32,713 nt of DNA from Clostridia bacterium. Its GTDB lineage: Bacteria; Bacillota; Clostridia; Oscillospirales; Acutalibacteraceae. The position numbers and the translations under genes are program-made. Positions 22,228 to 30,271 of this stretch are shown here, piece by piece. The DNA lies in assembly GCA_017395425.1 (NCBI GenBank), contig JAFPUM010000057.1:1-32713 (forward strand), read 5' to 3'. Under the pieces are notes generated by a model, which was not told the origin of the DNA, made no database searches, and saw only the letters and a list, made by a program, of their open reading frames with translations. Within the stretch, counting starts at the first letter, position 1; each line of letters starts with the position of its first letter.

Positions 22228-24558
22228 TTATGATTTTATAGATATCTGATAGGGTGCATAATCTTCATTCAAAGCAATATTGCAATAAATAAACCCACTG
22301 GTTAATCTTGTTTTCTGAAACCGCTTGGCAACTTCGATGCCGAACTTGGTGGAGCTCATGCAATATTCATTGTTGCGCTGACACCAATCGGAATAAACGC
22401 GGTAGAGGTCGTTAGCCCTGACCTGTCTCCCGGCTTCGACGATACAGCAGGCGGCAATGAAGGAGCTGATCACGTCCATCTCGGCGCGGTACGCTTCGAC
22501 AGCGGCGGCGACGGCGGCGGGCATCTGCAACCCGAGCTGATTGTAGAGCCGGACGCCCTCGATAGCCCACGCGAAAATTCCTTCGATTTCATTCAGCAGC
22601 TTGTCCTTAAGACCTCTGTCCACCCTGTCGGGCGGGATATGCACGGTAAAGGGAATCATGCGGATACGCCGCCAGATACCGGTATCGGTGCCGCGGATAA
22701 TGGGCTTGTGATTGGTTGCCATCCAGAGTTTGAATTCGGGCTTGAATTCAAATTCCTCGGCATATAATTTTCTTGCCGTCACAATATCGTCGCCCGTGAG
22801 CTGTTTCAGCAGTCCCTCGTTGATTCTCATTCCCTCGTTCGGCTCCACGCTGGTGACGAACCGCGCCCCTTTGAGCCGTGCCACGTCGCCCGAAGCGCTG
22901 CCGCCGCTGGGACGCACCATGATGGTTTCGGGCTGGATGTTGGTGGCATAATCGCCGCAGATTTCCCGCACGATGTCAAGGAACGTAGACTTTCCATTGC
23001 TGCCGGTGCCGTAGAGGAAGAAGGCGCACTGTTCGGACGTAGAGCCGGAGAGCGAATAACCGACAGCCCGCTGGATGTACCCGATCAGTTCCTCATCCCC
23101 GCCGAATATTTCATGCAGAAAGGTCTCCCACAGCGGGCATTCTGCATCGGGCTTGTAGTGGATGGGCGTGCATTTGGTGATGAGCAATTCGGGGTCGTGC
23201 GGCTGGATGTCGAGTGTCCGCAGATCAATCACACAATCCGCAGTATTGAGCAGGGCTTTGTCCCGGTCAAGGTCGTTGGGCGTGACGGGAACGTGATGTT
23301 CCAGCTCGCTGAGCATCGCGTTTTTGGATTTGTTGGAACGGCAGGATTTCAGATGTTTTCTAAAAGCCTTTGCCACGTCCTCTTCCTGCGATTCATAATA
23401 ATCAGCTTCCCGCGACATGTGGGCAATGGCACGATCAGCCAGCGTGCGGATGAACCCGGTACCGTCGGTACGCCATTTGACGCCGTCGTAAATCAGCCAT
23501 TTCTTTTCGTTGTAATTGTAACGGATGCTGCCGCCGAATAAATCCATCATACGTTCGGCGTTGCCCATATCGTCAAAGCTGTATCGTTTATGTCCGGTGC
23601 CGGTCTTGCCTTCGGCAGCGTCTTTGGGTGCAATCTGAATGTGATAACCGTCGTCGCTGTCGCGGGGAGAATAGACCTTCCCGCAGCCGTCGGCGGCTTT
23701 CTGTAAGGTTAATGCGCCGTAGGTGGAGTCGCTTTGTTTGCGGTTCCACTTGTCGCGCATCAAGCCGGAGCGGCGGAAAAGTTTGTCCATCATCGCGGTA
23801 TCCTTGCCACACCAGAAGGCGAGCATGGAGCAGAGCGCCATGTCCGCTTCGGATTGGGAGGCATACTTGCCCTGCCAATGCCCCGTGTATAATTCGGAGA
23901 AGGCAAGCCCGTTCCGGGAATTCATCGCGAGGTGTAAAAGCTCGTCTTCGGTCTTGCTGATGCGGGGACGGGTGAATGATGACGTTTGAGAAGCCTGCGA
24001 AAGCGGATCAGCCGAACGGTGGGAACCGATGTATTTTTCATAAAGCGGTTTGATCGATTCTCCGCCGTCGGCAATTTCGGCAAAGCCGGGAATCACCTTT
24101 CCGGTCATCGCGAAATACCGCCCGCTGTCGTACATTTCTACATTCCCATGACGGCATCCGTCTCCCGGAAGTTCCCCGCGGCAGATGATATGAATCCCGT
24201 GACCGCTTTGGGAAACTTCTGTGTAGGAGCCGAGCGCGGACAAAAATTCGGAAACGATATTGTCGGGGGAAGCGGTGCCGTTCCGGAAATCGGCGATTTC
24301 GTCCGCTATGCCGTCAATATCAACCCCGAAATAGCCCGACCCGCCGAACATGAACCCAATCCCGGCGAACTCCACGGAGGATTCCACCGCCGTATGAAAA
24401 TCGCACCAAGTAGAAGGGGTATCGCTGGCGGCTTCCATGCCGGTGCGGGCATTGATGGGTACTTTTTTAGGCTTTTCGGGGTGCTTCGGGTCATGCACCC
24501 GCTTCCAGCAGACCCAATTCCGCAGCGATTTCAGTTCACCGGGAATTTGTTGGTACAT
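22228..24558 (-). CDS. Phage primase-polymerase/SF3 helicase
   Basis: 776 residues, ATG nine bases after GGGAGG. Residues 1-180 form a Prim-Pol (AEP) domain with VDID at 79-82 and SQSGHGIHI near 117-125, which bind metal and nucleotide. Residues 340-480 are D5_N-like. The SF3 helicase follows: Walker A GTGSNGKST at 518-526, ARLKGARFVTSVEP as Walker B region, then KLWMATNHKPIIRGTDTGIW with the sensor Asn. The C-terminal domain is about 650-776. It should prime and unwind phage DNA at the origin. The stop lies 4 bp from an iteron cluster, a likely binding site. Confidence 0.92.
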   Translation of the reverse strand: MYQQIPGELKSLRNWVCWKRVHDPKHPEKPKKVPINARTGMEAASDTPSTWCDFHTAVESSVEFAGIGFMFGGSGYFGVDIDGIADEIADFRNGTASPDNIVSEFLSALGSYTEVSQSGHGIHIICRGELPGDGCRHGNVEMYDSGRYFAMTGKVIPGFAEIADGGESIKPLYEKYIGSHRSADPLSQASQTSSFTRPRISKTEDELLHLAMNSRNGLAFSELYTGHWQGKYASQSEADMALCSMLAFWCGKDTAMMDKLFRRSGLMRDKWNRKQSDSTYGALTLQKAADGCGKVYSPRDSDDGYHIQIAPKDAAEGKTGTGHKRYSFDDMGNAERMMDLFGGSIRYNYNEKKWLIYDGVKWRTDGTGFIRTLADRAIAHMSREADYYESQEEDVAKAFRKHLKSCRSNKSKNAMLSELEHHVPVTPNDLDRDKALLNTADCVIDLRTLDIQPHDPELLITKCTPIHYKPDAECPLWETFLHEIFGGDEELIGYIQRAVGYSLSGSTSEQCAFFLYGTGSNGKSTFLDIVREICGDYATNIQPETIMVRPSGGSASGDVARLKGARFVTSVEPNEGMRINEGLLKQLTGDDIVTARKLYAEEFEFKPEFKLWMATNHKPIIRGTDTGIWRRIRMIPFTVHIPPDRVDRGLKDKLLNEIEGIFAWAIEGVRLYNQLGLQMPAAVAAAVEAYRAEMDVISSFIAACCIVEAGRQVRANDLYRVYSDWCQRNNEYCMSSTKFGIEVAKRFQKTRLTSGFIYCNIALNEDYAPYQISIKS

Positions 24559-24574
24559 GCTTCACTACCTCCCT

Positions 24575-24613
24575 TCATTTTTCTTTATTCATTTAGCGAG
24601 CGAACGCGAGCGC
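24575..24613. repeat. Dispersed repeat family A, copy 5 (truncated)
   Basis: Only the CTTTATTCATTTAGCGAGCG part and GAACGCGAGCGC end remain. It lies between the DUF669 stop (24615) and the primase-helicase ribosome site. Confidence 0.7.
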
Positions 24614-24614
24614 A

Positions 24615-25106
24615 TCACTCCCACGGTAAATCATTATTGCTGTCCAGAGCGAGGTCTGACACGGAGCCTTTTTTACCGCGCGCCGGTGCCTCATCCGACT
24701 TGTTGACCCACTTGATGACACATTCATTTTCCCCGCGATAATCGTTGAATTCGTGGGCAACCTTGACTTTGACGCAAGCGCCCGCGAGATCGTTCCCCAG
24801 CTCGTCGAGGGATTCATAGCTTTTGCCGTTGGGGAGCTGAGCCGCCCGGCAAAGGTTCATAATCTGCCGGAAACTGAAACCGTCGGTTTTCATGTCATCC
24901 GCGTCGGGTTCTCTTCTGCGATAGATTCTGTAAAAGAGCAGGCGCTTCTGATGCTTCTGTGCCACATCGTCGCGGATCACCAGCCGCACGCTGAAGAAGA
25001 GCGACCCTCTCGGTGTAGCGTCAACGAGAGCCTCCACAATCCGGCACTCATATTCCCCCGGTTCCACCAGATTGCTAGCCGCTTCATAATCCGTTATAAT
25101 TGCCAT
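24615..25106 (-). CDS. DUF669 family phage protein (SSB-like role)
   Basis: 163 residues. The sequence starts MAIITDYEAASNLVEPGEYE and continues with LFFSVRLVIRDD, then KRLLFYRIYRRREPDADDMK and FRQIMNLCRAAQLPNGKSYE, with LAGACVKVKVAHEFND. This is the DUF669 pattern, a beta-barrel protein next to recombination or replication genes, thought to bind DNA. The acidic tail DSNNDLPWE resembles the protein-docking tip of single-strand binding proteins. It lies between the VRR-NUC and primase genes. Confidence 0.8.
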   Translation of the reverse strand: MAIITDYEAASNLVEPGEYECRIVEALVDATPRGSLFFSVRLVIRDDVAQKHQKRLLFYRIYRRREPDADDMKTDGFSFRQIMNLCRAAQLPNGKSYESLDELGNDLAGACVKVKVAHEFNDYRGENECVIKWVNKSDEAPARGKKGSVSDLALDSNNDLPWE

Positions 25107-25112
25107 AGTCTG

Positions 25113-25424
25113 TCAATCCTCCATAATCAAATTCATTGCCTCTCCGGCGCTGTAACAGACGCCTGCGATAGCGCCGGAGGCTTTCATCTGCTGAATAAAA
25201 TTCCGCTGTGCGGACGATACCCTGCCGCCCGGTTTCTTGACTTCGATAAAGACGGCGCGACCGTCGGAACGTCTCACGCCGAAGAGATCGGAGAATCCGG
25301 GCGGCACGCCGGTATGGAAATACCGACCGTCAAAGGTGCGTCCGGACGCGACGTTTATCCGGAAAATCACGCAGTAGGGCGAGACCGCCGCCCGGATTTG
25401 ATTCTGAATGTCTTGTTCTGTCAA
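25113..25424 (-). CDS. VRR-NUC domain nuclease
   Basis: 103 residues from a TTG start at 25424 that overlaps the helicase TGA stop (TTGA) and lies eight bases after GGGGG. The VRR-NUC fold is visible: TEQDIQNQIRAAVSP, then GVPPGFSDLFGVRR holding the catalytic Asp, VFIEVKKPGGRVSSAQRNFI with the ExK pair, and a final GVCYSAGEAMNLI. Such stand-alone enzymes are Holliday-junction-type or flap-type nucleases of phage replication modules. Coupling to the helicase suggests that the two act together. Confidence 0.85.
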   Translation of the reverse strand: MTEQDIQNQIRAAVSPYCVIFRINVASGRTFDGRYFHTGVPPGFSDLFGVRRSDGRAVFIEVKKPGGRVSSAQRNFIQQMKASGAIAGVCYSAGEAMNLIMED

Positions 25425-26764
25425 GCGATAAACCCCCGTTTCTTCGCCTGATAATACGCCCAGCCGGGCTTGTATCCGCGCTTTTTGGCATATTGCAGAA
25501 GCTCCTTGTAACTGACGCAATCGTCCGGCGTCTGTAAATCGAGCGTGAACCCCTCGATTTTCACAATCTCCGCGTCCTGCTCCTGCTCAATCTCCTGCCT
25601 CTCCTTCTTGGGGAATTCAAAACCGCACTGCGGGCAGATTCTCACCGGCTTGCCGGTGTCGTCGAGAGAAGCGAAGGTGCAGAAGCACTGGGGACACTGC
25701 CGGACGTTGAGGGATTCATCATTGTCCTGCCTGCCGCGGCGTTTTTTGCCTTCCAGCGTCCATTCCCTGTCCTGATCGGGCAGACCGAACCGGGCATAGT
25801 TGCCCACATGGTCTATGATAATCGCGCGCTTTCCGGGCTTGTACCGCATACATCTCATGGACTGCTGAATATAGAGCGTGAGCGATTGCGTGGGGCGAAG
25901 CAGAATCGCGCATTCGCAGTCCGGCACATCGAAGCCCTCACTGATTAAATCGACGTTGCAAAGAATGTCAATCCGACCTTCCCGGAAGGCTTCCACAATG
26001 CGTTCCCGCTCCGGCTTGGGGGTTTCCCCGTCGAGGTGCGCCGCGTCGATACCGGCGTCATTGAATTGTTTTGCCATTTCCAGCGAATGTTTGACCGACG
26101 TGCAATAGCAGATTGCCTGTTTCCCGTCGGCGAGTTTGCGGTAGTATTCAATCACCGAACCGAACACGGCTTTTCGGATCATGAGCTGTTCAACGTCACC
26201 GACGGCATATTCTCCCTTGGATATCTTCACGCCGGTCAGGTCTACCAGCGACGGCGCGTAATAATCGTAGGGCGCGAGAAAATGGTTTTCAATCAGCCAC
26301 TTGGCATTCACGCCGATCACCAGCTTGTCATTGACGTCCGCCAGCCCGGAACCGTCCAGCCGCATCGGCGTAGCCGTTACACCGATTCGCCTTGCATCGG
26401 GGAAATACTCGTAGATTTTGCGATAGCTCGCGGCGAGACTGTGGTGATTCTCGTCGGTGATAATCAGCGCGGGCGGCGGGATTTTGTCCAGCCGCCGACA
26501 AATCGTCTGCACCATGCCGACCATGCAATAGTGCATGTCCACGCCCCATCGGTAGAAGGTGTTCCATATCTGGTCGCATAGCTCGCGACGGTGGACGATG
26601 AATAGCACCTGTTTTCCGTTTTCGGTGGTGCGTTTTGCCATTTCCGCGACAATGACGGACTTCCCGCCGCCGCAGGGAAGCACGATGCAGGGCGCACGGT
26701 AGCCGTGACGGTAGGCGTCCCGCACACCGTCAATGAGCTCCGTCTGGTACGGTCTCAGCGGCAT
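25421..26764 (-). CDS. SF2 DEAD/DEAH-type helicase with zinc ribbon
   Basis: 447 residues. Motif I is PCGGGKS at 30-36, motif II is DENH at 104-107 in place of DEAH, motif III TATP lies near 130-133, and motif VI is QSMRCMRYKPGKRAIIIDHV. After the helicase core a zinc ribbon occurs around residues 355-400 with CPQC and a second CPQCGFEFPKK. The C-terminal part is a small domain with YKELLQYAKKRGYKPGWAYY. Helicases of this type accompany phage primases and VRR-NUC nucleases, probably working in recombination-dependent replication. It overlaps the upstream ATPase gene by 35 bp. Confidence 0.88.
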   Translation of the reverse strand: MPLRPYQTELIDGVRDAYRHGYRAPCIVLPCGGGKSVIVAEMAKRTTENGKQVLFIVHRRELCDQIWNTFYRWGVDMHYCMVGMVQTICRRLDKIPPPALIITDENHHSLAASYRKIYEYFPDARRIGVTATPMRLDGSGLADVNDKLVIGVNAKWLIENHFLAPYDYYAPSLVDLTGVKISKGEYAVGDVEQLMIRKAVFGSVIEYYRKLADGKQAICYCTSVKHSLEMAKQFNDAGIDAAHLDGETPKPERERIVEAFREGRIDILCNVDLISEGFDVPDCECAILLRPTQSLTLYIQQSMRCMRYKPGKRAIIIDHVGNYARFGLPDQDREWTLEGKKRRGRQDNDESLNVRQCPQCFCTFASLDDTGKPVRICPQCGFEFPKKERQEIEQEQDAEIVKIEGFTLDLQTPDDCVSYKELLQYAKKRGYKPGWAYYQAKKRGFIA

Positions 26765-27626
26765 GTGCCTTCACCTGCTTTCCGGCTTCACAGGCGCATT
26801 CCCAGCAGAGCGGACGACCGAATTTTTTGACAGTGTTTTCCATAATCTTGTCGGCGCTCATGCGCTGGTGATTGACAATGAGCTTCCCGCAGTCGGCACA
26901 GACGGGACGTTCGTCTGTTTTGCCCGCGTCAAGCCAGACCGCCAGATCATGCCCGAGCTGAGGCGTGATGACCGCACCGAAACGGTCAAGGAAGGTCGTG
27001 TCCTTGCTGGCGGTCGCGATGTGGTTGCGTGCGATGTCCAGCACGATGTCAAATTCATACTCCGTGTTGTCGCGCTGAATCGGAGCCAATCCCACCTTGC
27101 GGGGTTCCATTTTGCCGCGTTCGTTTTCCTGCATCACGTACTCCATTTTGGAACGCATGGTGACGATGACATGACAGTCCGCGGAGAGAATGGTGTTGAC
27201 CAGGGCATTCTGTTCCTTCCCGGCTTCCTGCCACGCGGAGAAGTCGGTTTTTTTGGGTCTTGCCGCGATTTGTTCTTTGATGTCCAGAATGCCGCCTTCA
27301 TTGTTCCATGCGTGGGAAAAAGAATCGACAATCACCACGCCGTCGGAACCGACAGCCGCGGCGCCTTCGGCAACCAACGCCTTGTAACGGTCGGGCGAAT
27401 AGGGCGGACTGAACGGCGCGTAAAGAAATTCTCCGGTATCGAGATCGGAACGGCTGGCATAGAAGCGTGCGCGTTCGTGTTCGGTGTCAATGAGGGCAAT
27501 CCTGCTCCAATCGCCGGTGATGCCGTAAGCGATGTAAAGCGCGCCAAGCGTCTTGCCCGCTCCGCTCACGCCGGTCAGCGCCATACGCAGCTTCGCCCGC
27601 CGTCGTGTAACCTTTTCAAAAGCCAT
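26730..27626 (-). CDS. RecA-like AAA ATPase (Sak4-type) with C-terminal zinc finger
   Basis: 298 residues, ATG after AAAGGAGG. Walker A is GVSGAGKT at 19-26. The Walker B strand is DGVVIVDSFSHAW, and VIVTMRSKMEYVMQENERGK follows, as in phage NTP-binding proteins of the Sak4/AAA_24 group. After residue 235 a zinc-binding end appears: CADCGKLIVNH, then RPLCWECACEAGKQ. Members support single-strand annealing or strand exchange. The position beside Gp157, DUF669 and helicase genes supports a recombination role. Confidence 0.85.
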   Translation of the reverse strand: MAFEKVTRRRAKLRMALTGVSGAGKTLGALYIAYGITGDWSRIALIDTEHERARFYASRSDLDTGEFLYAPFSPPYSPDRYKALVAEGAAAVGSDGVVIVDSFSHAWNNEGGILDIKEQIAARPKKTDFSAWQEAGKEQNALVNTILSADCHVIVTMRSKMEYVMQENERGKMEPRKVGLAPIQRDNTEYEFDIVLDIARNHIATASKDTTFLDRFGAVITPQLGHDLAVWLDAGKTDERPVCADCGKLIVNHQRMSADKIMENTVKKFGRPLCWECACEAGKQVKAHAAETVPDGAH

Positions 27627-27647
27627 ATGGGATGATTCCTCCTTTTT

Positions 27648-27749
27648 TAGTGGTCAGTGGTTAGTGGTTAGTGATTAGTTTGTTTTCTCTCCACTCCTCA
27701 CTTCCCACTCCTTACTCACTGACCACTGTCCACTAATCACTAATCACTA
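27648..27749. repeat. Dispersed repeat family C, GTGATTAGT inverted array
   Basis: Left arm TAGTGGTCAGTGGTTAGTGG and TTAGTGATTAGT at 27648-27682; right arm CACTGACCACTGTCCACTAA and TCACTAATCACTA at 27717-27749. The arms are imperfect inverted copies about 35 bp apart. The Gp157 TAG stop is inside the right arm; the left arm ends 21 bp from the ATPase start. Confidence 0.75.
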
Positions 27750-28268
27750 TTTAATGATGACGGAGACCGTGCGCACCAGTGATGCGCCGGGGATTTCCCT
27801 GCCGTCCTGCAATGCCGCCTTGACCTTAGACCTGCTGATTTCGGGATCACGGTAAGTCAGGCAGTCTTCCGCGTGTTCTATCAGCCACGGGATGAGCGCC
27901 GCGTCGTTGGGGATACTGACGCTTTCGGCGTTGTTGCGCAGACTGATTCTGGCGCGGGGACGGTCAATCTTTTTCAAGCCGCACGCCTGCATATTGTCAA
28001 GAAGCATCGCTTTCAGACGGGCGATGAGGTTCTTCTTGACCTTTGCGCGTGCCGTCAATGCCTTTGCTTCAGCGTCCATCGCGTCGGCTTCGACGGTCAG
28101 TTCCTTGATGAAGCAGGCGATATTCTCGGCTTTCTCGGCAAACTCGCCTTCAATGCCTTCCAGCGTGTCAAAGTAGGCTTCAATCTGCTCGTCGGTCAGA
28201 TCGTCGCAGTCGTCGAATGCGTCAAACAATGCGCGGTAATTTTCCGCGATGTAAAACAGTGTTACCAT
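27747..28268 (-). CDS. Gp157 family phage protein
   Basis: 173 residues, ATG after GAAGGAGGATATTGACTG, overlapping the previous stop. It has the typical N-terminal LFYIAENYRALFDAFDD, a long helix AKALTARAKVKKNLIARLKA, then MLLDNMQACGLKKIDRPRAR and the final SKVKAALQDGREIPGASLV. This is Siphovirus Gp157 (Pfam PF05565 by memory), linked to phage resistance or DNA-metabolism genes and commonly placed before a recombination ATPase. The TAG stop lies inside a GTGATTAGT repeat (27648-27749). Confidence 0.85.
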   Translation of the reverse strand: MVTLFYIAENYRALFDAFDDCDDLTDEQIEAYFDTLEGIEGEFAEKAENIACFIKELTVEADAMDAEAKALTARAKVKKNLIARLKAMLLDNMQACGLKKIDRPRARISLRNNAESVSIPNDAALIPWLIEHAEDCLTYRDPEISRSKVKAALQDGREIPGASLVRTVSVIIK

Positions 28269-29272
28269 CAGTCAATATCCTCCTTTGTTATTTCGTCACA
28301 AATCGCCGTGCTTATTGATAAAAGCAGATCGTCCAGCCGTTCCAGAAACGCATGAGAACTGCCGCAGCCTGCGGCGTAAATGAAAGTCCGATTGAGTACA
28401 TCCTGCGCCATTGCCAGATACGCTTCAAAAATCGGTTCCTCACTCTCCATATTGATGACGGTGGGCGTGGCTGCGTCCTTTGCCTCCTGAAGCTGGCGTT
28501 CCATGTCGGCGATAATGTCCTGCTGCTTCTTGCGGAAATCGTCGAACTGCGCCTGTAAATCCCAGCGCTTTTGCATTTCGTCGTGCAGATTTCTGTCCAT
28601 CTGCTCACGGAATTCCATCATATCCTTGTCGTGCTTTTTGGCGGCGATGCGGTACTTGTCTTCCGGCATGGGATTGTTGCGAAGGTCTTCCAGCTCAGCG
28701 GCGAGGCTTTCCTTCTCGGCGACCAGCCGTCGATTGTTCGTAGCGAGCCGGTTCTGTTCCTCTCTGCCCTGTGTAACGCTCTCGGAATACTGGCGTTTCA
28801 CGACCGTCAGCGAATTTTGCAGCGTCTCCCGCATCTCGTCTGCCTCGGACAGATCGGTTTCCAGCCGTTCCTTATCCGCCCGGAGCGTCCTGATCTGCTC
28901 CTTCAGCTCGCGCACGGTGACGGATTCCACGTCGGTTTCCTCCATCACCTGTTCCCGTTCCCCGTCTGAGATGGATGCGAGAAGGGCAAATTTTTCAACG
29001 CCAATTTGTGCAGTTGACTGCACAAATTCAAGAGATAATCTATCTGCAATTGAGATATATTGATAGGCTTGCCTACGTTTCAACCCAACTTCCTTCTCAC
29101 AATAATCCTCGAAATTGGCATAGCCGAAGGATTTATAGAGCTTGTCGTCGCGCATTTCTTTGAGAGAACTGCACATCTCCCAAAGGTTCTGGGCGACGAG
29201 CTGGGCGCTGATGAGGATTTTCTGGTGCAGTTCCCGCGCCCGGACGTCTCTGTCTGCGATGGTTTGTGTCAT
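28268..29272 (-). CDS. DUF3102-like coiled-coil early protein
   Basis: 334 residues. The N-terminal 75 residues include LYKSFGYANFEDYCEKEVGL, then KRRQAYQYISIADRL, a helical domain like the DUF3102 group that resembles a ParB-type DNA-binding helix set. Residues 120-270 form one long coiled coil with many Glu/Arg/Gln. The C-terminal 60 residues are compact. It may bind DNA or organise replication; this is inferred. The gene contains a perfect 11-bp inverted repeat at 29003-29028 and overlaps both neighbours by a few bases. Confidence 0.6.
   Translation of the reverse strand: MTQTIADRDVRARELHQKILISAQLVAQNLWEMCSSLKEMRDDKLYKSFGYANFEDYCEKEVGLKRRQAYQYISIADRLSLEFVQSTAQIGVEKFALLASISDGEREQVMEETDVESVTVRELKEQIRTLRADKERLETDLSEADEMRETLQNSLTVVKRQYSESVTQGREEQNRLATNNRRLVAEKESLAAELEDLRNNPMPEDKYRIAAKKHDKDMMEFREQMDRNLHDEMQKRWDLQAQFDDFRKKQQDIIADMERQLQEAKDAATPTVINMESEEPIFEAYLAMAQDVLNRTFIYAAGCGSSHAFLERLDDLLLSISTAICDEITKEDID
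29003..29028. promoter_or_regulatory. Perfect 11-bp inverted repeat inside coding gene
   Basis: AATTTGTGCAG, loop TTGA, CTGCACAAATT. It is within the DUF3102-like gene and could be an operator for a dimeric regulator or an RNA hairpin. No second copy was noticed. Confidence 0.45.
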
Positions 29273-29826
29273 TCACTCTCACCTTCCTTTTTCTCGGGAG
29301 CGGCAACCTTCTTAGGTCTGCCGCAGGGACGCTTGGGCTTGTCCGCTTTGGGTGCGTCAGCCTCGGCAGTGAGCGGCTGATCATACAGCAGTTGGGACAG
29401 CATTTCGAGCTTGAGGTCATTGTCCGTCTCCGCAAAGAGGGGACTTTCCATCAGACAAAGCACCAGCGCCAGCCGTGTTCTGATGTTTTCCGTATTTTCC
29501 ATTTGACATTCCTCCGATTTTGTGATATCATAAACTTGTGATATTTTGCTTTGTGCCGCTTTGGAAGTGTCAGCTTCCGAGGCGGCTTTTTTTCGTTTCC
29601 GGTCAGTATGCTTATACCGGTCTCGGTAATTGCTGTAACCGTATCCCGGAACCGCCAGCGCCCGACGCTCCTGCGCCAGCATAGCGGCGTGCAGCTTTTG
29701 GTATTCCTTAACGTGACCTTCAATGCAATATCCCTGCCGCATACCTTCCTCAACGGACAGCCCGTGCATATTTTTCAGTTCCCGGGCGGTTAATGGGACG
29801 AAACCCGGATTGCCTTTGCCGTTCAT
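29269..29826 (-). CDS. Hypothetical early protein, possibly two products in one frame
   Basis: 185 residues, starting ATGA on the upstream stop. Residues 1-80 hold PLTARELKNMHGLSVEEGMR and a basic stretch YRDRYKHTDRKRKKA. An in-frame ATG at 29502 has its own GGAGGA site seven bases before it and starts MENTENIRTRLALVLCLMES, giving a 77-residue second product that ends in an AT-hook-like KRPCGRPKKV. The sequence between contains a strong terminator for the opposite strand. It may be a fusion of two genes or one gene with internal initiation. No family is recognised. Confidence 0.6.
   Translation of the reverse strand: MNGKGNPGFVPLTARELKNMHGLSVEEGMRQGYCIEGHVKEYQKLHAAMLAQERRALAVPGYGYSNYRDRYKHTDRKRKKAASEADTSKAAQSKISQVYDITKSEECQMENTENIRTRLALVLCLMESPLFAETDNDLKLEMLSQLLYDQPLTAEADAPKADKPKRPCGRPKKVAAPEKKEGESE
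29555..29593 (+). terminator. Terminator for rightward transcription inside a leftward gene
   Basis: GCCGCTTTGGAAG, loop TGTCAG, CTTCCGAGGCGGC, then T7. The 13-bp stem has two G-U pairs. It lies in the gene at 29269-29826 but points against it. Confidence 0.75.
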
Positions 29827-30050
29827 TCAGCATCCTCTCCGGTCAGCTCCACGGAATGCCGGTTGTCCCAGATCACACCTAGGAATCCGGCAATGACAAT
29901 CGCCACGAACCCGACCGGCACCGACCAAGCCGGAAGATGTTCCGCGATCCACCCCAACAGCCACAAGCCGCCGTAAACCGCTCCGATTCCAGCCGCCACT
30001 TCGACGGTCAAGCCGAGAATCAACAGCCGCCGGATATGTCTTTCACTCAT
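29823..30050 (-). CDS. Small membrane protein, two segments
   Basis: 75 residues. Two hydrophobic stretches are visible: VEVAAGIGAVYGGLWLLGWI and WSVPVGFVAIVIAGFLGVIW. Starts and stops overlap both neighbours by 4 bp, so it is part of a tightly coupled set of four small genes. Basic N-terminus (SERHIRR) suggests the first end is in the cytoplasm. The function is unknown; superinfection exclusion or host membrane effect is possible for early membrane proteins but not shown. Confidence 0.6.
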   Translation of the reverse strand: MSERHIRRLLILGLTVEVAAGIGAVYGGLWLLGWIAEHLPAWSVPVGFVAIVIAGFLGVIWDNRHSVELTGEDAE

Positions 30051-30271
30051 GCTTCCATCTGCTTTCTGGCTTCAATCCATTTGTCGGTGAATTCAAAATC
30101 GTGAATTTCGTTGATGATATCAAATAACACCCCAAAAGCTTCACTGAAGCGCAACCATTCATCACTATTCCTTGCTTTCAGCGCCGCCTTGGCTCTGATA
30201 TCGGCGTTGATACATTCCCTGATCACAAGGTTCTGCAATTGCTCCAATTTCTCCTTGTCTGTCATGGTCAC
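30047..30271 (-). CDS. Hypothetical early protein, helical
   Basis: 74 residues. GTG at 30271 lies six bases after GGAAGGAG and overlaps the upstream stop; the ATG two codons later has worse spacing. The sequence DKEKLEQLQNLVIRECINAD and RFSEAFGVLFDIINEIHDFE is helical and acidic. No domain is recognised. It belongs to the small coupled gene set between the mini-ORF at 30470 and the gene at 29269. Confidence 0.6.
   Translation of the reverse strand: MTMTDKEKLEQLQNLVIRECINADIRAKAALKARNSDEWLRFSEAFGVLFDIINEIHDFEFTDKWIEARKQMEA

Noticed and set aside
27648-27749. CRISPR-like array
   Set aside because: GTGATTAGT units are short and irregular with no unique spacers; it is an inverted array of small repeats, not CRISPR.
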